Origin: Streptomyces sp. NBC_00083
GTDB lineage: Bacteria > Actinomycetota > Actinomycetes > Streptomycetales > Streptomycetaceae
Reading direction: 5' to 3'
Length of the DNA stretch: 64,000 nucleotides
Assembly: GCF_026343295.1 (NCBI RefSeq)
Contig: NZ_JAPELY010000001.1
Location: forward strand, 2,542,001 to 2,606,000
Each line of letters opens with the position of its first letter. Within the stretch, counting starts at the first letter, position 1. The translations under genes and the position numbers were made by a program. Below the pieces are notes generated by a model. It searched no databases. It was not told the origin of the DNA and saw only the letters and a list, made by a program, of their open reading frames with translations. Positions 7,947-16,546 of the stretch are shown here, one piece after another.

Positions 7947-8678
7947 TCAGCCCGTCGCCTCGCGGCTCTTGACCTGCTCGGGCGTCGGGGCCGTACCCCC
8001 GAGGTGCGCCGGCACCCACCAGGTGTCGGCGGCGTCCTTGGGGCGTACGGGATAGGCGCGCTGGGCGGCTTCCAGGAGCTCCTGGCAGCGCTCGCGCAGC
8101 CGCCGCGTGATGGCGCCCGCGTACTGGTCGGCCGGCGCCTCCAGGGGCTCACCGACCCGGATGGTGACGGGAATGTGACTGCGCTTGAAGTTGCGCGGCC
8201 GGCCCTTGGTCCAGATCCGCTGCGTGCCCCACAGCGCCATCGGGATCAGCGGCACCCCGGCCTCCTGCGCGAGCCTGGCCGCGCCCGACTTGAAGCTCTT
8301 CAGCGTGAACGACTGCGAGATCGTCGCCTCCGGAAACACACCGATCACCTCGCCGGACCGCAGCGACGCCAGCGCGTGCTGGTAGGCGTCCTCGCCCTGC
8401 TTGCGGTCGACCGGGATGTGCTTCATGCCGCGCATCAGCGGCCCGGAGATCCGGTGCCGGAACACCGACTCCTTGGCCATGAACCGCACGAGCCGCTTCT
8501 GCGGCAGCGTGGCGAGACCCGTGAAGATGAAGTCGAGGTAGCTGATGTGGTTGCTGACGAGCACCGCCCCGCCGGTGCGCGGGATGTTCTCCGAACCCTG
8601 GGTGTCGATCTTCAGGTCGAGCGCCTTGAACATCGCGCGTGCGGCGCCGATGACCGGTCGATAGACGAGTTCTGCCAT
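7947..8678 (-). CDS. Lysophospholipid acyltransferase family protein (PlsC-like)
   Basis: This 243-residue acyltransferase should move an acyl group from acyl-CoA or acyl-ACP to a lyso-lipid at the membrane. The catalytic motif NHISYLDF (H-x4-D) is near residue 43, followed by a FMAKESVFR block. The substrate motif is a variant, VIGVFPEATIS, in the position of the FPEGTRS block, and PLIPMAL closes the domain. The usual Gly-Thr after FPE is Ala-Thr here. The gene is leftward, alone, and has a possible TetR-type site upstream. Confidence 0.85.
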   Translation of the reverse strand: MAELVYRPVIGAARAMFKALDLKIDTQGSENIPRTGGAVLVSNHISYLDFIFTGLATLPQKRLVRFMAKESVFRHRISGPLMRGMKHIPVDRKQGEDAYQHALASLRSGEVIGVFPEATISQSFTLKSFKSGAARLAQEAGVPLIPMALWGTQRIWTKGRPRNFKRSHIPVTIRVGEPLEAPADQYAGAITRRLRERCQELLEAAQRAYPVRPKDAADTWWVPAHLGGTAPTPEQVKSREATG

Positions 8679-8726
8679 CTCAGGGGAGACCCTTCGTGTG
8701 CCCGGGGAGGGTGCTCCCGGAGAAAT

Positions 8727-8746
8727 AAGTTACGCAGCCGTAGGTT
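8727..8746. promoter_or_regulatory. Imperfect palindrome upstream of the acyltransferase
   Basis: AAGTTACG-CAGC-CGTAGGTT forms a 20-bp quasi-palindrome with perfect central TACG/CGTA half-sites. It lies about 50 bp before the acyltransferase start and also upstream of the divergent thioredoxin gene. The shape suits a TetR dimer. No cognate regulator is adjacent, so this is a weak call. Confidence 0.3.
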
Positions 8747-8931
8747 TTAGGCTTTGGGCAGATGGTGCCCGATACGCGCCGGGCTGGCCAGTCCTGGCAC
8801 CGGGCCCGGGAGAGATTCTCATCACGTCTTCGCAGGCGGGAGACGTGGGAATCAATGCCGAGCGGTGCGCGCTGCAACCGTACGACAGTGCGGGTAGTAA
8901 GCGTGTGAAGAGACGAGGGGGAGCGGCGACG

Positions 8932-9267
8932 ATGGCAGGCGGCGTGCGGGACGGCGAGGGGCGCAGGCTCGGCGAGGCCGAGCTGGGGGCCCCACTGGGG
9001 CGGCGCGCCACGCTGGTGCAGTTCTCCAGCGCGTTCTGCCAGCCCTGCCGGGCGACCCGGCGCACCCTCGCGGAAGTCGCCGCGATGGTCGGGGGCGTCG
9101 CCCACGTGGAGATCGACGCCGAGGAACGGCTCGCTCTCGTACGGGAGCTGGACATCGCGAGCACCCCGACCGTGCTGGTGCTCGACGCGCACGGGACGGT
9201 CGTGCGCCGGGCGAGCGGACAGCCGCGCCGTGCGGATGTCATCGCCGCGCTGGGGCAGGCGGTGTGA
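8932..9267 (+). CDS. Thioredoxin family protein (CQPC active site)
   Basis: This 111-residue protein has a thioredoxin fold. The redox motif is in LVQFSSAFCQPCRATRRTL (C-Q-P-C, around residues 31-34). The cis-proline loop is IASTPTVLVLDAHG, and HVEIDAEE precedes the second half. CQPC in place of WCGPC suggests a specialised disulfide oxidoreductase. The ATG at 8932 follows GAGGGGGAG by 8 nt; the in-frame extension back to 8698 covers only promoter sequence. No signal peptide is seen, so it should be cytoplasmic. It precedes the leader-peptide/flavin-reductase unit. Confidence 0.83.
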   Translation: MAGGVRDGEGRRLGEAELGAPLGRRATLVQFSSAFCQPCRATRRTLAEVAAMVGGVAHVEIDAEERLALVRELDIASTPTVLVLDAHGTVVRRASGQPRRADVIAALGQAV

Positions 9268-9352
9268 GCGGCGCGGCGCGAACGGCCGGACGCCGCACGG
9301 CCCCCGGCCCCCGGGCGCGGCAGTGAGGGATCTCCCACATCACGGAAGGTAC

Positions 9353-9388
9353 TTGACTGGGAGCGCACCGGATCGTCAGTCTGACGAT
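9353..9388 (+). promoter_or_regulatory. Promoter and perfect 17-bp palindromic operator before the leader peptide
   Basis: TTGACT at 9353-9358 and CAGTCT at 9377-9382 (18-bp spacing) form a plausible promoter. A perfect palindrome, ATCGTCAG-T-CTGACGAT, spans 9372-9388. It covers the -10 box and the predicted transcript start, directly abutting the GTG of the leader frame at 9389. A repressor bound there would block transcription. The half-site shape resembles GntR-type operators, but the protein is unknown. Confidence 0.55.
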
Positions 9389-9469
9389 GTGCCGACAGAC
9401 CCCCTTCTTCACGGACGCGCCCACGTGGACCTCGCTCGCTGCGCGAGCGCGCGCTGTCCGGGCTGCTGA
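9389..9469 (+). CDS. Putative leader peptide of the HVDLxR type (Cys-containing)
   Basis: This is a 26-residue frame. It contains the motif HVDLARCASARC and ends in CPGC, with three cysteines in the last nine residues. Short peptides with a His-Val-Asp-Leu-x-Arg core and C-terminal Cys occur ahead of sulfur and redox genes in Streptomyces and are described as putative leader peptides that may sense cysteine by ribosome stalling. GTG at 9389 lies 6 nt after a -10-like box, so it is probably leaderless. The flavin reductase starts 43 nt after its stop. The motif is seen; the attenuation role is inferred from family knowledge. Confidence 0.65.
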   Translation: MPTDPLLHGRAHVDLARCASARCPGC

Positions 9470-9512
9470 ACACCCGCAGCCCTTGACGCACCCACCGGAG
9501 AAGGACCATTCG

Positions 9513-10022
9513 ATGACGGCCTCACCCGAGCTCGGTATCCCCCGGGCGGCAACGCCCGAACTGCTCAAGTCGGTCTTCCGCCAACACGCCGCGGGCGTCG
9601 CGGTGATCACCGCCCAGCGGGGCGGGCGCCCCGTCGGCTTCACCGCCACCTCCCTCAATTCCGTTGCCGCCGAACCGCCGTTGGTCTCCTTCGGGATCGG
9701 CACCGGCTCCTCCAGCTGGCCCGTCGTCGCCGAGGCCGACCACATCGGCGTGCACATACTCGGCGAGCACCAGCAGGAGCTCGCCGCCACCTTCGCCCGC
9801 AGCGGCGCCGACCGCTTCGGCCCCGCGACCGACTGGAACACCGGACCCGAGGGCGTACCCGTCCTCGGCGGCGTCCTGGCCTGGCTGGTCTGCCGGGTCG
9901 TGGCCCGCGTCCCGGCCGGCGACCACCGCATCGTGCTCGCCCAGGCCGTCGTCGGCGACCCCGCGGGCGCCGGCCGGCCCCTCCTCTACCACCAGGGCCG
10001 CTTCAACGCGCTGCGCGACTGA
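9513..10022 (+). CDS. Flavin reductase family protein (FMN-binding split barrel)
   Basis: This 169-residue protein resembles flavin:NAD(P)H reductase components that supply reduced FMN to a monooxygenase. The N-terminal VFRQHAAGVAVITAQRGGRPVGFTATSLNSVAAEPPLVSFGI is diagnostic, with GFTATS contacting flavin. DHRIVLAQAVVG and PLLYHQGRFNAL near the C-terminus complete the barrel. GGAGAAGGA lies just before the ATG at 9513. The upstream leader peptide suggests control by cysteine or sulfur status, so the partner monooxygenase may act on sulfonates. No such partner is adjacent. Confidence 0.84.
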   Translation: MTASPELGIPRAATPELLKSVFRQHAAGVAVITAQRGGRPVGFTATSLNSVAAEPPLVSFGIGTGSSSWPVVAEADHIGVHILGEHQQELAATFARSGADRFGPATDWNTGPEGVPVLGGVLAWLVCRVVARVPAGDHRIVLAQAVVGDPAGAGRPLLYHQGRFNALRD

Positions 10023-10100
10023 AAGTTCCCTGATCGGGGCGATTACTCACCGTTGGCAACGTCACAGTTCAAAGCGCTTGCTTACTGGGAACAAGCTGGG

Positions 10101-10116
10101 TGTACTGACGAGTAAT
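10101..10116. promoter_or_regulatory. TACT-GACG-AGTA motif upstream of etfBA
   Basis: A short inverted repeat, TACT (10103-10106) and AGTA (10111-10114), lies in the AT-rich segment about 110 bp before etfB. The sequence TACTGACGAGTAA has the look of a TetR-type operator. Because ETF accepts electrons from acyl-CoA dehydrogenases, a fatty-acid-degradation regulator is a reasonable but untested guess. Confidence 0.3.
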
Positions 10117-10222
10117 ATTTCGTTCGGAGCGCCGGTCGCCCCGACCGGAAACCGCCCCATCAGGCGCCTATGCTGCGTGCATCAAGGCAGCCCAGAAATG
10201 ACGATGCAGTAGGAGAGCCGGC

Positions 10223-11008
10223 GTGAGCTTGAGGATCGTTGTCTGTGTGAAGTACGTGCCCGACGCCACCGGCGACCGGCACTTCGCCGATGACCTGACC
10301 GTCGACCGCGACGACGTCGACGGCCTCCTTTCGGAGCTCGACGAGTACGCGGTCGAGCAGGCACTGCAGATCGCCGACGAGGCGGACGACGCGGAGATCA
10401 CCGTGCTGACCGTCGGCCCCGAGGACGCCAAGGACGCCCTGCGCAAGGCCCTGTCCATGGGCGCCGACAAGGCCGTCCACGTCGAGGACGACGACCTGCA
10501 CGGCACCGACGTGATCGGCACCTCGCTGGTCCTGGCCAAGGCCGTCGAGAAGACCGGCTACGACCTGGTCATCTGCGGCATGGCCTCCACCGACGGCACC
10601 ATGGGTGTCCTTCCCGCACTCCTCGCGGAGCGCCTCGGCGTCCCGCAGGTCACGCTCCTCTCGGAGGTCTCGGTCGCGGACGGCACCGTGAAGGGCCGCC
10701 GCGACGGCGACGCCGCGTCCGAGCAGCTGGAAGCCTCCCTCCCGGCCGTCGTCTCGGTCACCGACCAGTCGGGCGAGGCCCGTTACCCGTCCTTCAAGGG
10801 CATCATGGCCGCCAAGAAGAAGCCGGTGGAGTCCCTCGACCTCGGCGACCTGGACCTGGAGGCCGACGAGGTCGGCCTCGAAGGCTCCTGGACCGCCGTC
10901 GACTCCGCCGCCGCGCGCCCGGCCCGCACCGCCGGCACGATCGTCAAGGACGAGGGCGAGGGCGGCAAGCAGCTCGCCGAGTTCCTCGCGAGCCAGAAGT
11001 TCATCTAA
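10223..11008 (+). CDS. etfB: Electron transfer flavoprotein, beta subunit
   Basis: This 261-residue ETF beta subunit binds AMP and, with EtfA, carries electrons from acyl-CoA and related dehydrogenases to the respiratory chain through FAD. Evidence is the N-terminal RIVVCVKYVPDATGD, the central YDLVICGMASTDGTMGVLPALLAERLGVPQVT (the beta-ETF signature with the AMP-contacting segment), and RYPSFKGIMAAKKKPVESLDLGDL near the end. GTG at 10223 follows AGGAGAG. It is followed by etfA after 104 bp, and the strong terminator lies only after etfA, so the two are co-transcribed. Confidence 0.95.
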   Translation: MSLRIVVCVKYVPDATGDRHFADDLTVDRDDVDGLLSELDEYAVEQALQIADEADDAEITVLTVGPEDAKDALRKALSMGADKAVHVEDDDLHGTDVIGTSLVLAKAVEKTGYDLVICGMASTDGTMGVLPALLAERLGVPQVTLLSEVSVADGTVKGRRDGDAASEQLEASLPAVVSVTDQSGEARYPSFKGIMAAKKKPVESLDLGDLDLEADEVGLEGSWTAVDSAAARPARTAGTIVKDEGEGGKQLAEFLASQKFI

Positions 11009-11112
11009 GCGCCCCGCCGGCCCGGACACCTCCCGGCCGACCCCGCGCTCATGGCTCGCCGAGCCCCTCACCCGCCCGCCTTTTCTTCGCACGTGCAGGA
11101 GATTGAAGTCCC

Positions 11113-12075
11113 ATGGCTGAAGTTCTGGTCTACGTCGACCACGTGGACGGTGCCGTCCGCAAGCCCACCCTCGAACTGCTGACGCTCGCCCGCCGCATCG
11201 GCGAGCCCGTCGCCGTGGCGCTCGGCGCCGGCGCCGAGAACACCGCCGCCGCGCTCGCCGAGCACGGCGCCGTCAAGGTCCTCACCGCCGACGCCCCCGA
11301 GTTCACCGACTACCTCGTCGTGCCGAAGGTCGACGCCCTCCAGGCCGCGTACGAGGCCGTGTCGCCCGCGGCCGTGCTCGTCCCCTCCTCCGCCGAGGGC
11401 AAGGAGATCGCCGCCCGCCTCGCCCTGCGCATCGGCGCCGGCATCATCACCGACGCCGTCGACCTCGAAGCCGGCGCCGAGGGCCCGGTGGCCACGCAGT
11501 CCGCGTTCGCCGCCTCCTTCACCACCAAGTCCCGCGTCTCCAAGGGCACCCCGGTCATCACGGTCAAGCCGAACTCGGCCGCCGTCGAGGCCGCCCCCGC
11601 CGCCGGCACCGTCGAGGCGCTCTCCGTCACCTTCTCGGAGCTCGCCACCGGCACTAAGGTCACCTCGCGCACCCCGCGCGAGTCGACCGGCCGCCCCGAG
11701 CTGACCGAGGCCGCGATCGTGGTCTCCGGCGGCCGCGGCGTCAACGGCGCCGAGAACTTCGCGGTCATCGAGGCCCTCGCCGACTCGCTCGGCGCGGCCG
11801 TCGGCGCCTCGCGCGCCGCGGTGGACGCCGGCTGGTACCCGCACTCCAACCAGGTCGGCCAGACCGGCAAGTCCGTCTCGCCGCAGCTCTACATCGCCAA
11901 CGGCATCTCCGGCGCCATCCAGCACCGGGCCGGCATGCAGACCTCGAAGACGATCGTGGCCGTCAACAAGGACTCCGAGGCCCCGATCTTCGACCTGGTC
12001 GACTACGGCGTCGTCGGCGACCTGTTCCAGGTCGTCCCGCAGCTGACCGAAGAGGTCAACAGCCGCAAGGGGTGA
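11113..12075 (+). CDS. etfA: Electron transfer flavoprotein, alpha subunit
   Basis: This 320-residue ETF alpha subunit binds FAD. The C-terminal FAD domain is clear: [85 protein letters not shown] carries the conserved SRxxVDxGW, QVGQTGK and GISGAIQH blocks. The N-terminal domain is the usual alpha/beta fold with more divergence. Length is normal. GCAGGAGATTG precedes the ATG at 11113. It is the last gene of the etfBA operon. Confidence 0.95.
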   Translation: MAEVLVYVDHVDGAVRKPTLELLTLARRIGEPVAVALGAGAENTAAALAEHGAVKVLTADAPEFTDYLVVPKVDALQAAYEAVSPAAVLVPSSAEGKEIAARLALRIGAGIITDAVDLEAGAEGPVATQSAFAASFTTKSRVSKGTPVITVKPNSAAVEAAPAAGTVEALSVTFSELATGTKVTSRTPRESTGRPELTEAAIVVSGGRGVNGAENFAVIEALADSLGAAVGASRAAVDAGWYPHSNQVGQTGKSVSPQLYIANGISGAIQHRAGMQTSKTIVAVNKDSEAPIFDLVDYGVVGDLFQVVPQLTEEVNSRKG

Positions 12076-12090
12076 CCTGCGACTTCTGTT

Positions 12091-12135
12091 CGGCCGGGGG
12101 CCGCGTGGTGATCTTCACCGCGCGGCCCCCGGTCG
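12091..12135 (+). terminator. Strong intrinsic-type hairpin after etfA
   Basis: The arms at 12091-12105 and 12121-12135 pair over 15 bp (one G-T pair), with core CCGGGGGCCGCG against CGCGGCCCCCGG. An inner GGTGA-TCT-TCACC stem extends the structure, and TTTCGG follows. It sits 16 nt after the etfA stop codon. Confidence 0.8.
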
Positions 12136-12195
12136 TTTCGGACAACCATTGACGCAGGACAAGGCACCTACTAACTTCGCTATACGGATTATTGA

Positions 12196-12210
12196 TTCCG
12201 TGCAGCGGAA
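12196..12210. promoter_or_regulatory. IclR-like inverted repeat before the DUF6986 gene
   Basis: TTCCG-TGCAG-CGGAA is a 15-bp inverted repeat with perfect 5-bp arms, 28 bp before the start codon. An overlapping pair ACGGA (12184-12188) and TCCGT (12197-12201) adds a second half-site arrangement. TTCCG/CGGAA arms recall operators of IclR-type regulators such as the purine/allantoin repressors. The regulator is not in the window. Confidence 0.4.
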
Positions 12211-12237
12211 AAGTTTCGACCGTGTGGAGGGTGCAGG

Positions 12238-13536
12238 ATGGGCCAGCAGGAGCAGGTGGCAACGAGCCTCGACGGCGTCGTCAGCGAGGAGATCAGTGCC
12301 TCGCTCATCGCCGTGGACGAAGAGCTCGCCCGCCGATACCCGGGCGACCCCGGCACCCGCCAGCCCGTCCACACCGTCTACGTACCCGGAGACGTCTTCG
12401 ACGCGGGCACCATCCGCTCCTGGGGCGACCAGGCACTCGCCGCCCTCGACGAGCACGCCCCCGACGCGGCCTCCTTCGCCAAGGTCCTCGGCATCTCCGA
12501 CGACCTCGCCGCCCCCGTCTACGACCGCGTCCGCGCCAAACTCCGGCGCGAACCCATCGAAGACCTCCGCGTCGACTTCGAGGACGGCTACGGCCCCCGC
12601 CCCGACGCCGAAGAGGACGCCGACGCCGCCCGCGCCGCCCGCCTCATCGCCGAAGCCTTCAAGAACGGCACCGCCGCCCCCTACATGGGCATCCGCATGA
12701 AGTGCATGGAAGCCGCCGTCCGCGACCGCGGCATCCGCACCACCGACGTCTTCCTCACCACCCTCATGCGCAACGGCGGCCTCCCCGACGGCCTCGTCCT
12801 CACCCTCCCCAAGGTCACCTACCCCGAACAGGTCACCGCCTTCGTACGGCTCCTCAGCGCCTTCGAAAAGGCCCACGACCTGCCCGAAGGACGCCTCGGC
12901 TTCGAGATCCAGATCGAAACCAGCCAGTCCATCCTCGCCGCCGACGGCACCGCCGCCGTCGCCAAGATGATCGACGCCGCGCAAGGCCGCGCCACCGGCC
13001 TCCACTACGGCACCTTCGACTACAGCGCCTGCGTCGGCGTCTCCGCCGCCTACCAGGCCAGCGACCACCCCGCAGCCGACCACGCCAAGGCCGTCATGCA
13101 GGTCGCCGCCGCAGGCACCGGCGTCCGCGTCTCCGACGGCTCCACCAACGTCCTGCCCATCGGCACCACCGAACACGTCCACGAAGCCTGGCGCCTCCAC
13201 TACGGCCTCACCCGCCGCGCCCTGGCCCGCGCCTACTACCAGGGCTGGGACATGCACCCCGGCCACATGCCGACCCGCTACGCGGCCGTCTACGCCTTCT
13301 ACCGCGAAGGCCTGGAGCAGGCCGCCGGACGCCTCGCCGCCTACGTCGCCAAGACAGAAGGCGACGTCATGGACGAACCCGCCACCGCCAAGGCACTCAG
13401 CGGCTACCTCCTGCGCGGCCTCGACTGCGGCGCCCTCGACACCGCCGAAGTCGCCCGCCTCACCGGCCTCACCCGCACCGACCTCGAAGCCTTCGCCTCA
13501 CCCCGCCGCGGCACCCTCACCGTCACCGCCCCCTAG
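12238..13536 (+). CDS. DUF6986 family protein, HpcH/HpaI aldolase-like
   Basis: This 432-residue protein resembles the CitE/HpcH-HpaI aldolase superfamily. DLRVDFEDGYGPRPDAEED resembles the metal-binding D-x-E-D region, and LTLPKVTYPEQV and LGFEIQIETSQSIL match the Lys- and Glu-containing strands of the TIM barrel. The C-terminal YYQGWDMHPGHMPTRYAAVYAFYREG is typical of the family and close to malyl-CoA lyase/malate synthase-like lids. It may cleave or form a C-C bond in an acyl-CoA or oxoacid, but the reaction is not established. GTGTGGAGGGTGCAGG precedes the ATG. It has its own regulatory region and stands apart from etfBA. Confidence 0.75.
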   Translation: MGQQEQVATSLDGVVSEEISASLIAVDEELARRYPGDPGTRQPVHTVYVPGDVFDAGTIRSWGDQALAALDEHAPDAASFAKVLGISDDLAAPVYDRVRAKLRREPIEDLRVDFEDGYGPRPDAEEDADAARAARLIAEAFKNGTAAPYMGIRMKCMEAAVRDRGIRTTDVFLTTLMRNGGLPDGLVLTLPKVTYPEQVTAFVRLLSAFEKAHDLPEGRLGFEIQIETSQSILAADGTAAVAKMIDAAQGRATGLHYGTFDYSACVGVSAAYQASDHPAADHAKAVMQVAAAGTGVRVSDGSTNVLPIGTTEHVHEAWRLHYGLTRRALARAYYQGWDMHPGHMPTRYAAVYAFYREGLEQAAGRLAAYVAKTEGDVMDEPATAKALSGYLLRGLDCGALDTAEVARLTGLTRTDLEAFASPRRGTLTVTAP

Positions 13537-13622
13537 CCCCACCAGCACCGGGCACCCCGACCCGACACCCCCGCCCCGTACCCTGTACGCGACCACAATC
13601 GCCACAGGGGAACGGGGCAGCG

Positions 13623-15383
13623 GTGTCAACGGGGGAGAGCCAACTACTGGCCGGCCGGTACCGGATCGTCGAACAACTCGGCCGCGGCGGCATGGGCGTC
13701 GTATGGCGCGCCCACGACGAAGTCCTCGGCCGCGACGTCGCCGTCAAAGAACTCCGCGCCTACAACGACGCCTCCGCCCCCGAACTGGGCGACCTGCGGC
13801 TACGCATGCAGCGCGAAGCCCGCGCCGCCGCCCGCATACGCCACCCCTCCGTCGTCGCCGTCCACGACGTCACCGAACACCAGGGCCGCCCCGTCATCGT
13901 CATGGAACTCATCGACGGCCCCTCCCTCGACGACGTCCTCACCGAACGCGGCGCCCTCGAACCCGCCGAAGCCGCCGCCATCGGCGCCACCGTCCTCCAG
14001 GCACTCGCCGCCGCCCACCGCGCCGGCGTCCTGCACCGCGACGTCAAACCCGGCAACATCCTCCTCGACACCTCCGGCCGCGTCGTCCTCACCGACTTCG
14101 GCATCGCCGCCATGGACGACCCCGGCGACGGCTCGGGAACCCACCTGACCCGCAGCGGCGAACTCGTCGGCTCCCTCGACTACCTGGCACCCGAACGAGC
14201 CCAGGGCCACACCCCCGGACCCCCCTCCGACATCTGGGCCCTCGGTGCCACCCTGTACGCCGCCGTCGAAGGCACCGCACCCTTCCGCCGCACCTCCACC
14301 TGGTCCACCCTCAACGCCATCGTCGTCGAACCCCCGTCCCCGGCCCGCCGAGCCGGCCCCCTCGGACCCGTCCTGCTGCGCCTCATGGACAAGGACCCCG
14401 CCCGCAGGCCCGACGCCGAAACCGCCGCCCGCCTCCTCACGGAGGCAGCCGCCACCACAGCCACCACACCGACCGCCGTCCGCACCACCACCCTGCGCAC
14501 CACGCCAGGACGCACCACGCCAGGACGCGAGACGCCCGCGCACCCCACCGACGCGCCCCGCGACGCGACCGTACGCGACGCGCTGCCCCACCGGCCCCAG
14601 GGCTTCGGACCCGCACCCGCCACCCCCACGCCCACACCGCCCCTCGGCCCCGCCCCCGCACCCCGGCCGCCGCACCACGACGGCACCGCGCCCGTCGTAC
14701 GCGACCTGCCGCAGCACCGGACCACCACCCCCGGACGCCGGCGCCGCACCCCCTGGATCGCCGCCGCAGCCGGCCTCGTCGTCCTCGCCGGCGGCGGCGC
14801 CTACGCACTCCTCGGCCCCGGCGACACCAACAACGGGCAGCAGACGGCCGGAGCAACAGCCGACACGACCCCGGACGCCACCGACGACCAACTCGGCGCC
14901 GCCGGCCTCACCACACCCCACCCCACCACCCGCACCACACCCAACTCGCCCCGCCCCGCCACGAGTTCGACCACCAAACCATCCACGAAAGGCGACCCGC
15001 ACACAGCGGACGACACCAAGGACGGCAAGACCCCCGGGCCCAGGAAGAGCGCCCCCGACGCGGCCGCCACAGCCACCCCCGGCAGCGCCGCACCACCCGC
15101 CGGAAGCTGCCGGCCCGCCACCGGCAGCCGGTTCGACTGCGAGGTATGGCGCACCGCCCGCTCCATCCGCAGCGACGGCAGCGCGGCCGGCGTCCTCAAC
15201 GCCGGCACCAACTACTTCTACTGCCAGACCGACCTGGGCCGCCGCGAAACCTACGGGAAGTGGACCAACACCTGGTGGGCCAGGACCGACGACGACAGCG
15301 GCCACACCAACGTCTACATCAGCGTCGTCTACATGAAGGGCGGCGACAACAACCAGCCCGCCCCCGGCCTCAAAACCTGCTGA
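13623..15383 (+). CDS. Transmembrane serine/threonine protein kinase (PASTA-less)
   Basis: This 586-residue Hanks-type kinase has a glycine loop LGRGGMGVV (19-27), Lys42, the catalytic loop HRDVKPGN (138-145), DFG (158-160) and APE (189-191). A Pro/Thr-rich juxtamembrane linker runs from about 265 to 370. One membrane segment follows at about 376-397 (TPWIAAAAGLVVLAGGGAYALL). The outer part has a Thr/Pro/Asp-rich stalk and a roughly 75-residue domain with three cysteines (CRPATGSRFDCEVW, NYFYCQTD) and a final Cys. No PASTA repeat is present, so the ligand is unknown. GTG at 13623 begins the kinase fold; the in-frame extension upstream is a shadow of the previous gene. Confidence 0.88.
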   Translation: MSTGESQLLAGRYRIVEQLGRGGMGVVWRAHDEVLGRDVAVKELRAYNDASAPELGDLRLRMQREARAAARIRHPSVVAVHDVTEHQGRPVIVMELIDGPSLDDVLTERGALEPAEAAAIGATVLQALAAAHRAGVLHRDVKPGNILLDTSGRVVLTDFGIAAMDDPGDGSGTHLTRSGELVGSLDYLAPERAQGHTPGPPSDIWALGATLYAAVEGTAPFRRTSTWSTLNAIVVEPPSPARRAGPLGPVLLRLMDKDPARRPDAETAARLLTEAAATTATTPTAVRTTTLRTTPGRTTPGRETPAHPTDAPRDATVRDALPHRPQGFGPAPATPTPTPPLGPAPAPRPPHHDGTAPVVRDLPQHRTTTPGRRRRTPWIAAAAGLVVLAGGGAYALLGPGDTNNGQQTAGATADTTPDATDDQLGAAGLTTPHPTTRTTPNSPRPATSSTTKPSTKGDPHTADDTKDGKTPGPRKSAPDAAATATPGSAAPPAGSCRPATGSRFDCEVWRTARSIRSDGSAAGVLNAGTNYFYCQTDLGRRETYGKWTNTWWARTDDDSGHTNVYISVVYMKGGDNNQPAPGLKTC

Positions 15384-15426
15384 CCCCCACGACCCGCCGA
15401 ACCCGCGCAGCCCCCGCGGCGCCGCG

Positions 15427-16464
15427 CTACGCGTCCACCGGCGGCGGAACCTCACCCGAACCGCGCTCAATCAACACCGTCGGCAACACCACCCGGGCCG
15501 GCGTCTCGTCCACACCGTCCAGCCGCCGGAACAACAACTCCGCCGCCGTACGCCCAAGCGTCGCCGCGTCCTGCGAAATCACCGTGATACCGAGCAGATC
15601 AGCCAACTCGATGTCATCGAAACCCACCAGAGCCACCGGACGCTCACGACCCGCGAGAACCCGCACCGCCGTCACCGTCACCCGGTTGTTCCCCGCGAAC
15701 AGCGCCGTCACGCCCGCCGGACCCGCCAGCATCGACTCCGCCGCGGCCCGCACCCGCTCCGGCCCCGTCGAACCCAGCGACACCCACGCCTCATCGACCC
15801 GCAGCCCCGCATCCGCCATCGCCGCGTGATACCCCCGCAGCCGCTCCGTGGCCGTATGAATACGCGGCTGATCACCGATGAAACCGATCCGACGATGACC
15901 CTGCGCGATCAGATGCGCCACCCCCGCACGCGCCCCGCCGAAACTGTCCGACAACACCACATCGGCATCGATCCGCCCTGCCGGACGGTCCACGAACACC
16001 GTCGCCACACCCGCCTTTATCTCCGGCTCGAGATAACGGTGGTCGGACCCCGCCGGAATCACGATCAACCCGTCCACCCGACGGGCACAGAACGCCAGAA
16101 CCAGCTCCTGCTCACGATCGGGATCCTCGGCGCTCGACCCATTGATCAGCAACGCCCCGTGCTCCCGCGCGACCTCCTCGACGGCCCGGCTCAGCGGCCC
16201 GTAGAACGGGTCGGCGAGATCCTCCAGAACCAGCCCGATCGAAGCCGTACGCCCCTTGCGCAACACCCGCGCACTGTCATTACGGCGAAAGCCCAGCGCC
16301 TCGATGGCCTCCTGCACCCGGCGCTCGGTGTCGGGCGTCACCCCGGCCTCCCCGTTGACCACCCGGGACACCGTCTTGAGGCCGACTCCGGCGCGCGCCG
16401 CGACATCCTTCATCGTCGGACGGTTGCCATAGCGGGGCTCGGGGTGGCGGGCATTCTCGGCCAC
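15427..16464 (-). CDS. LacI family transcriptional regulator
   Basis: This 345-residue sugar-responsive repressor has an N-terminal LacI helix-turn-helix (PTMKDVAARAGVGLKTVSRVVNGE) with hinge helix (NDSARVLRKGRTASIGLV), and a periplasmic-binding-protein-like effector domain (DPFYGPLSRAVEEVAREHGALLI to GFDDIELADLLGITVISQD). GTG at 16464 was chosen because it is closest to the HTH with an AGGACAG upstream; an internal ATG at 16416 is the alternative. It is divergent from the ROK kinase gene, and a perfect LacI-type palindrome lies between them, so autoregulation and control of the kinase are likely. Confidence 0.87.
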   Translation of the reverse strand: MAENARHPEPRYGNRPTMKDVAARAGVGLKTVSRVVNGEAGVTPDTERRVQEAIEALGFRRNDSARVLRKGRTASIGLVLEDLADPFYGPLSRAVEEVAREHGALLINGSSAEDPDREQELVLAFCARRVDGLIVIPAGSDHRYLEPEIKAGVATVFVDRPAGRIDADVVLSDSFGGARAGVAHLIAQGHRRIGFIGDQPRIHTATERLRGYHAAMADAGLRVDEAWVSLGSTGPERVRAAAESMLAGPAGVTALFAGNNRVTVTAVRVLAGRERPVALVGFDDIELADLLGITVISQDAATLGRTAAELLFRRLDGVDETPARVVLPTVLIERGSGEVPPPVDA

Positions 16465-16546
16465 AGTGCGCTGTCCTGTCGTCGTCGGGAGCCGTCCGGC
16501 GTGCTCTGGTGCCGGGCGGTATGTGTGGCGTCGAGCATAGGCCCTG

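Noticed and set aside
12192..13622. In-frame upstream extension of the Ser/Thr kinase to more than 1000 residues
   Set aside because: The extension is Arg/Pro-rich translation of the DUF6986 gene in another frame. The kinase fold begins at GTG 13623.
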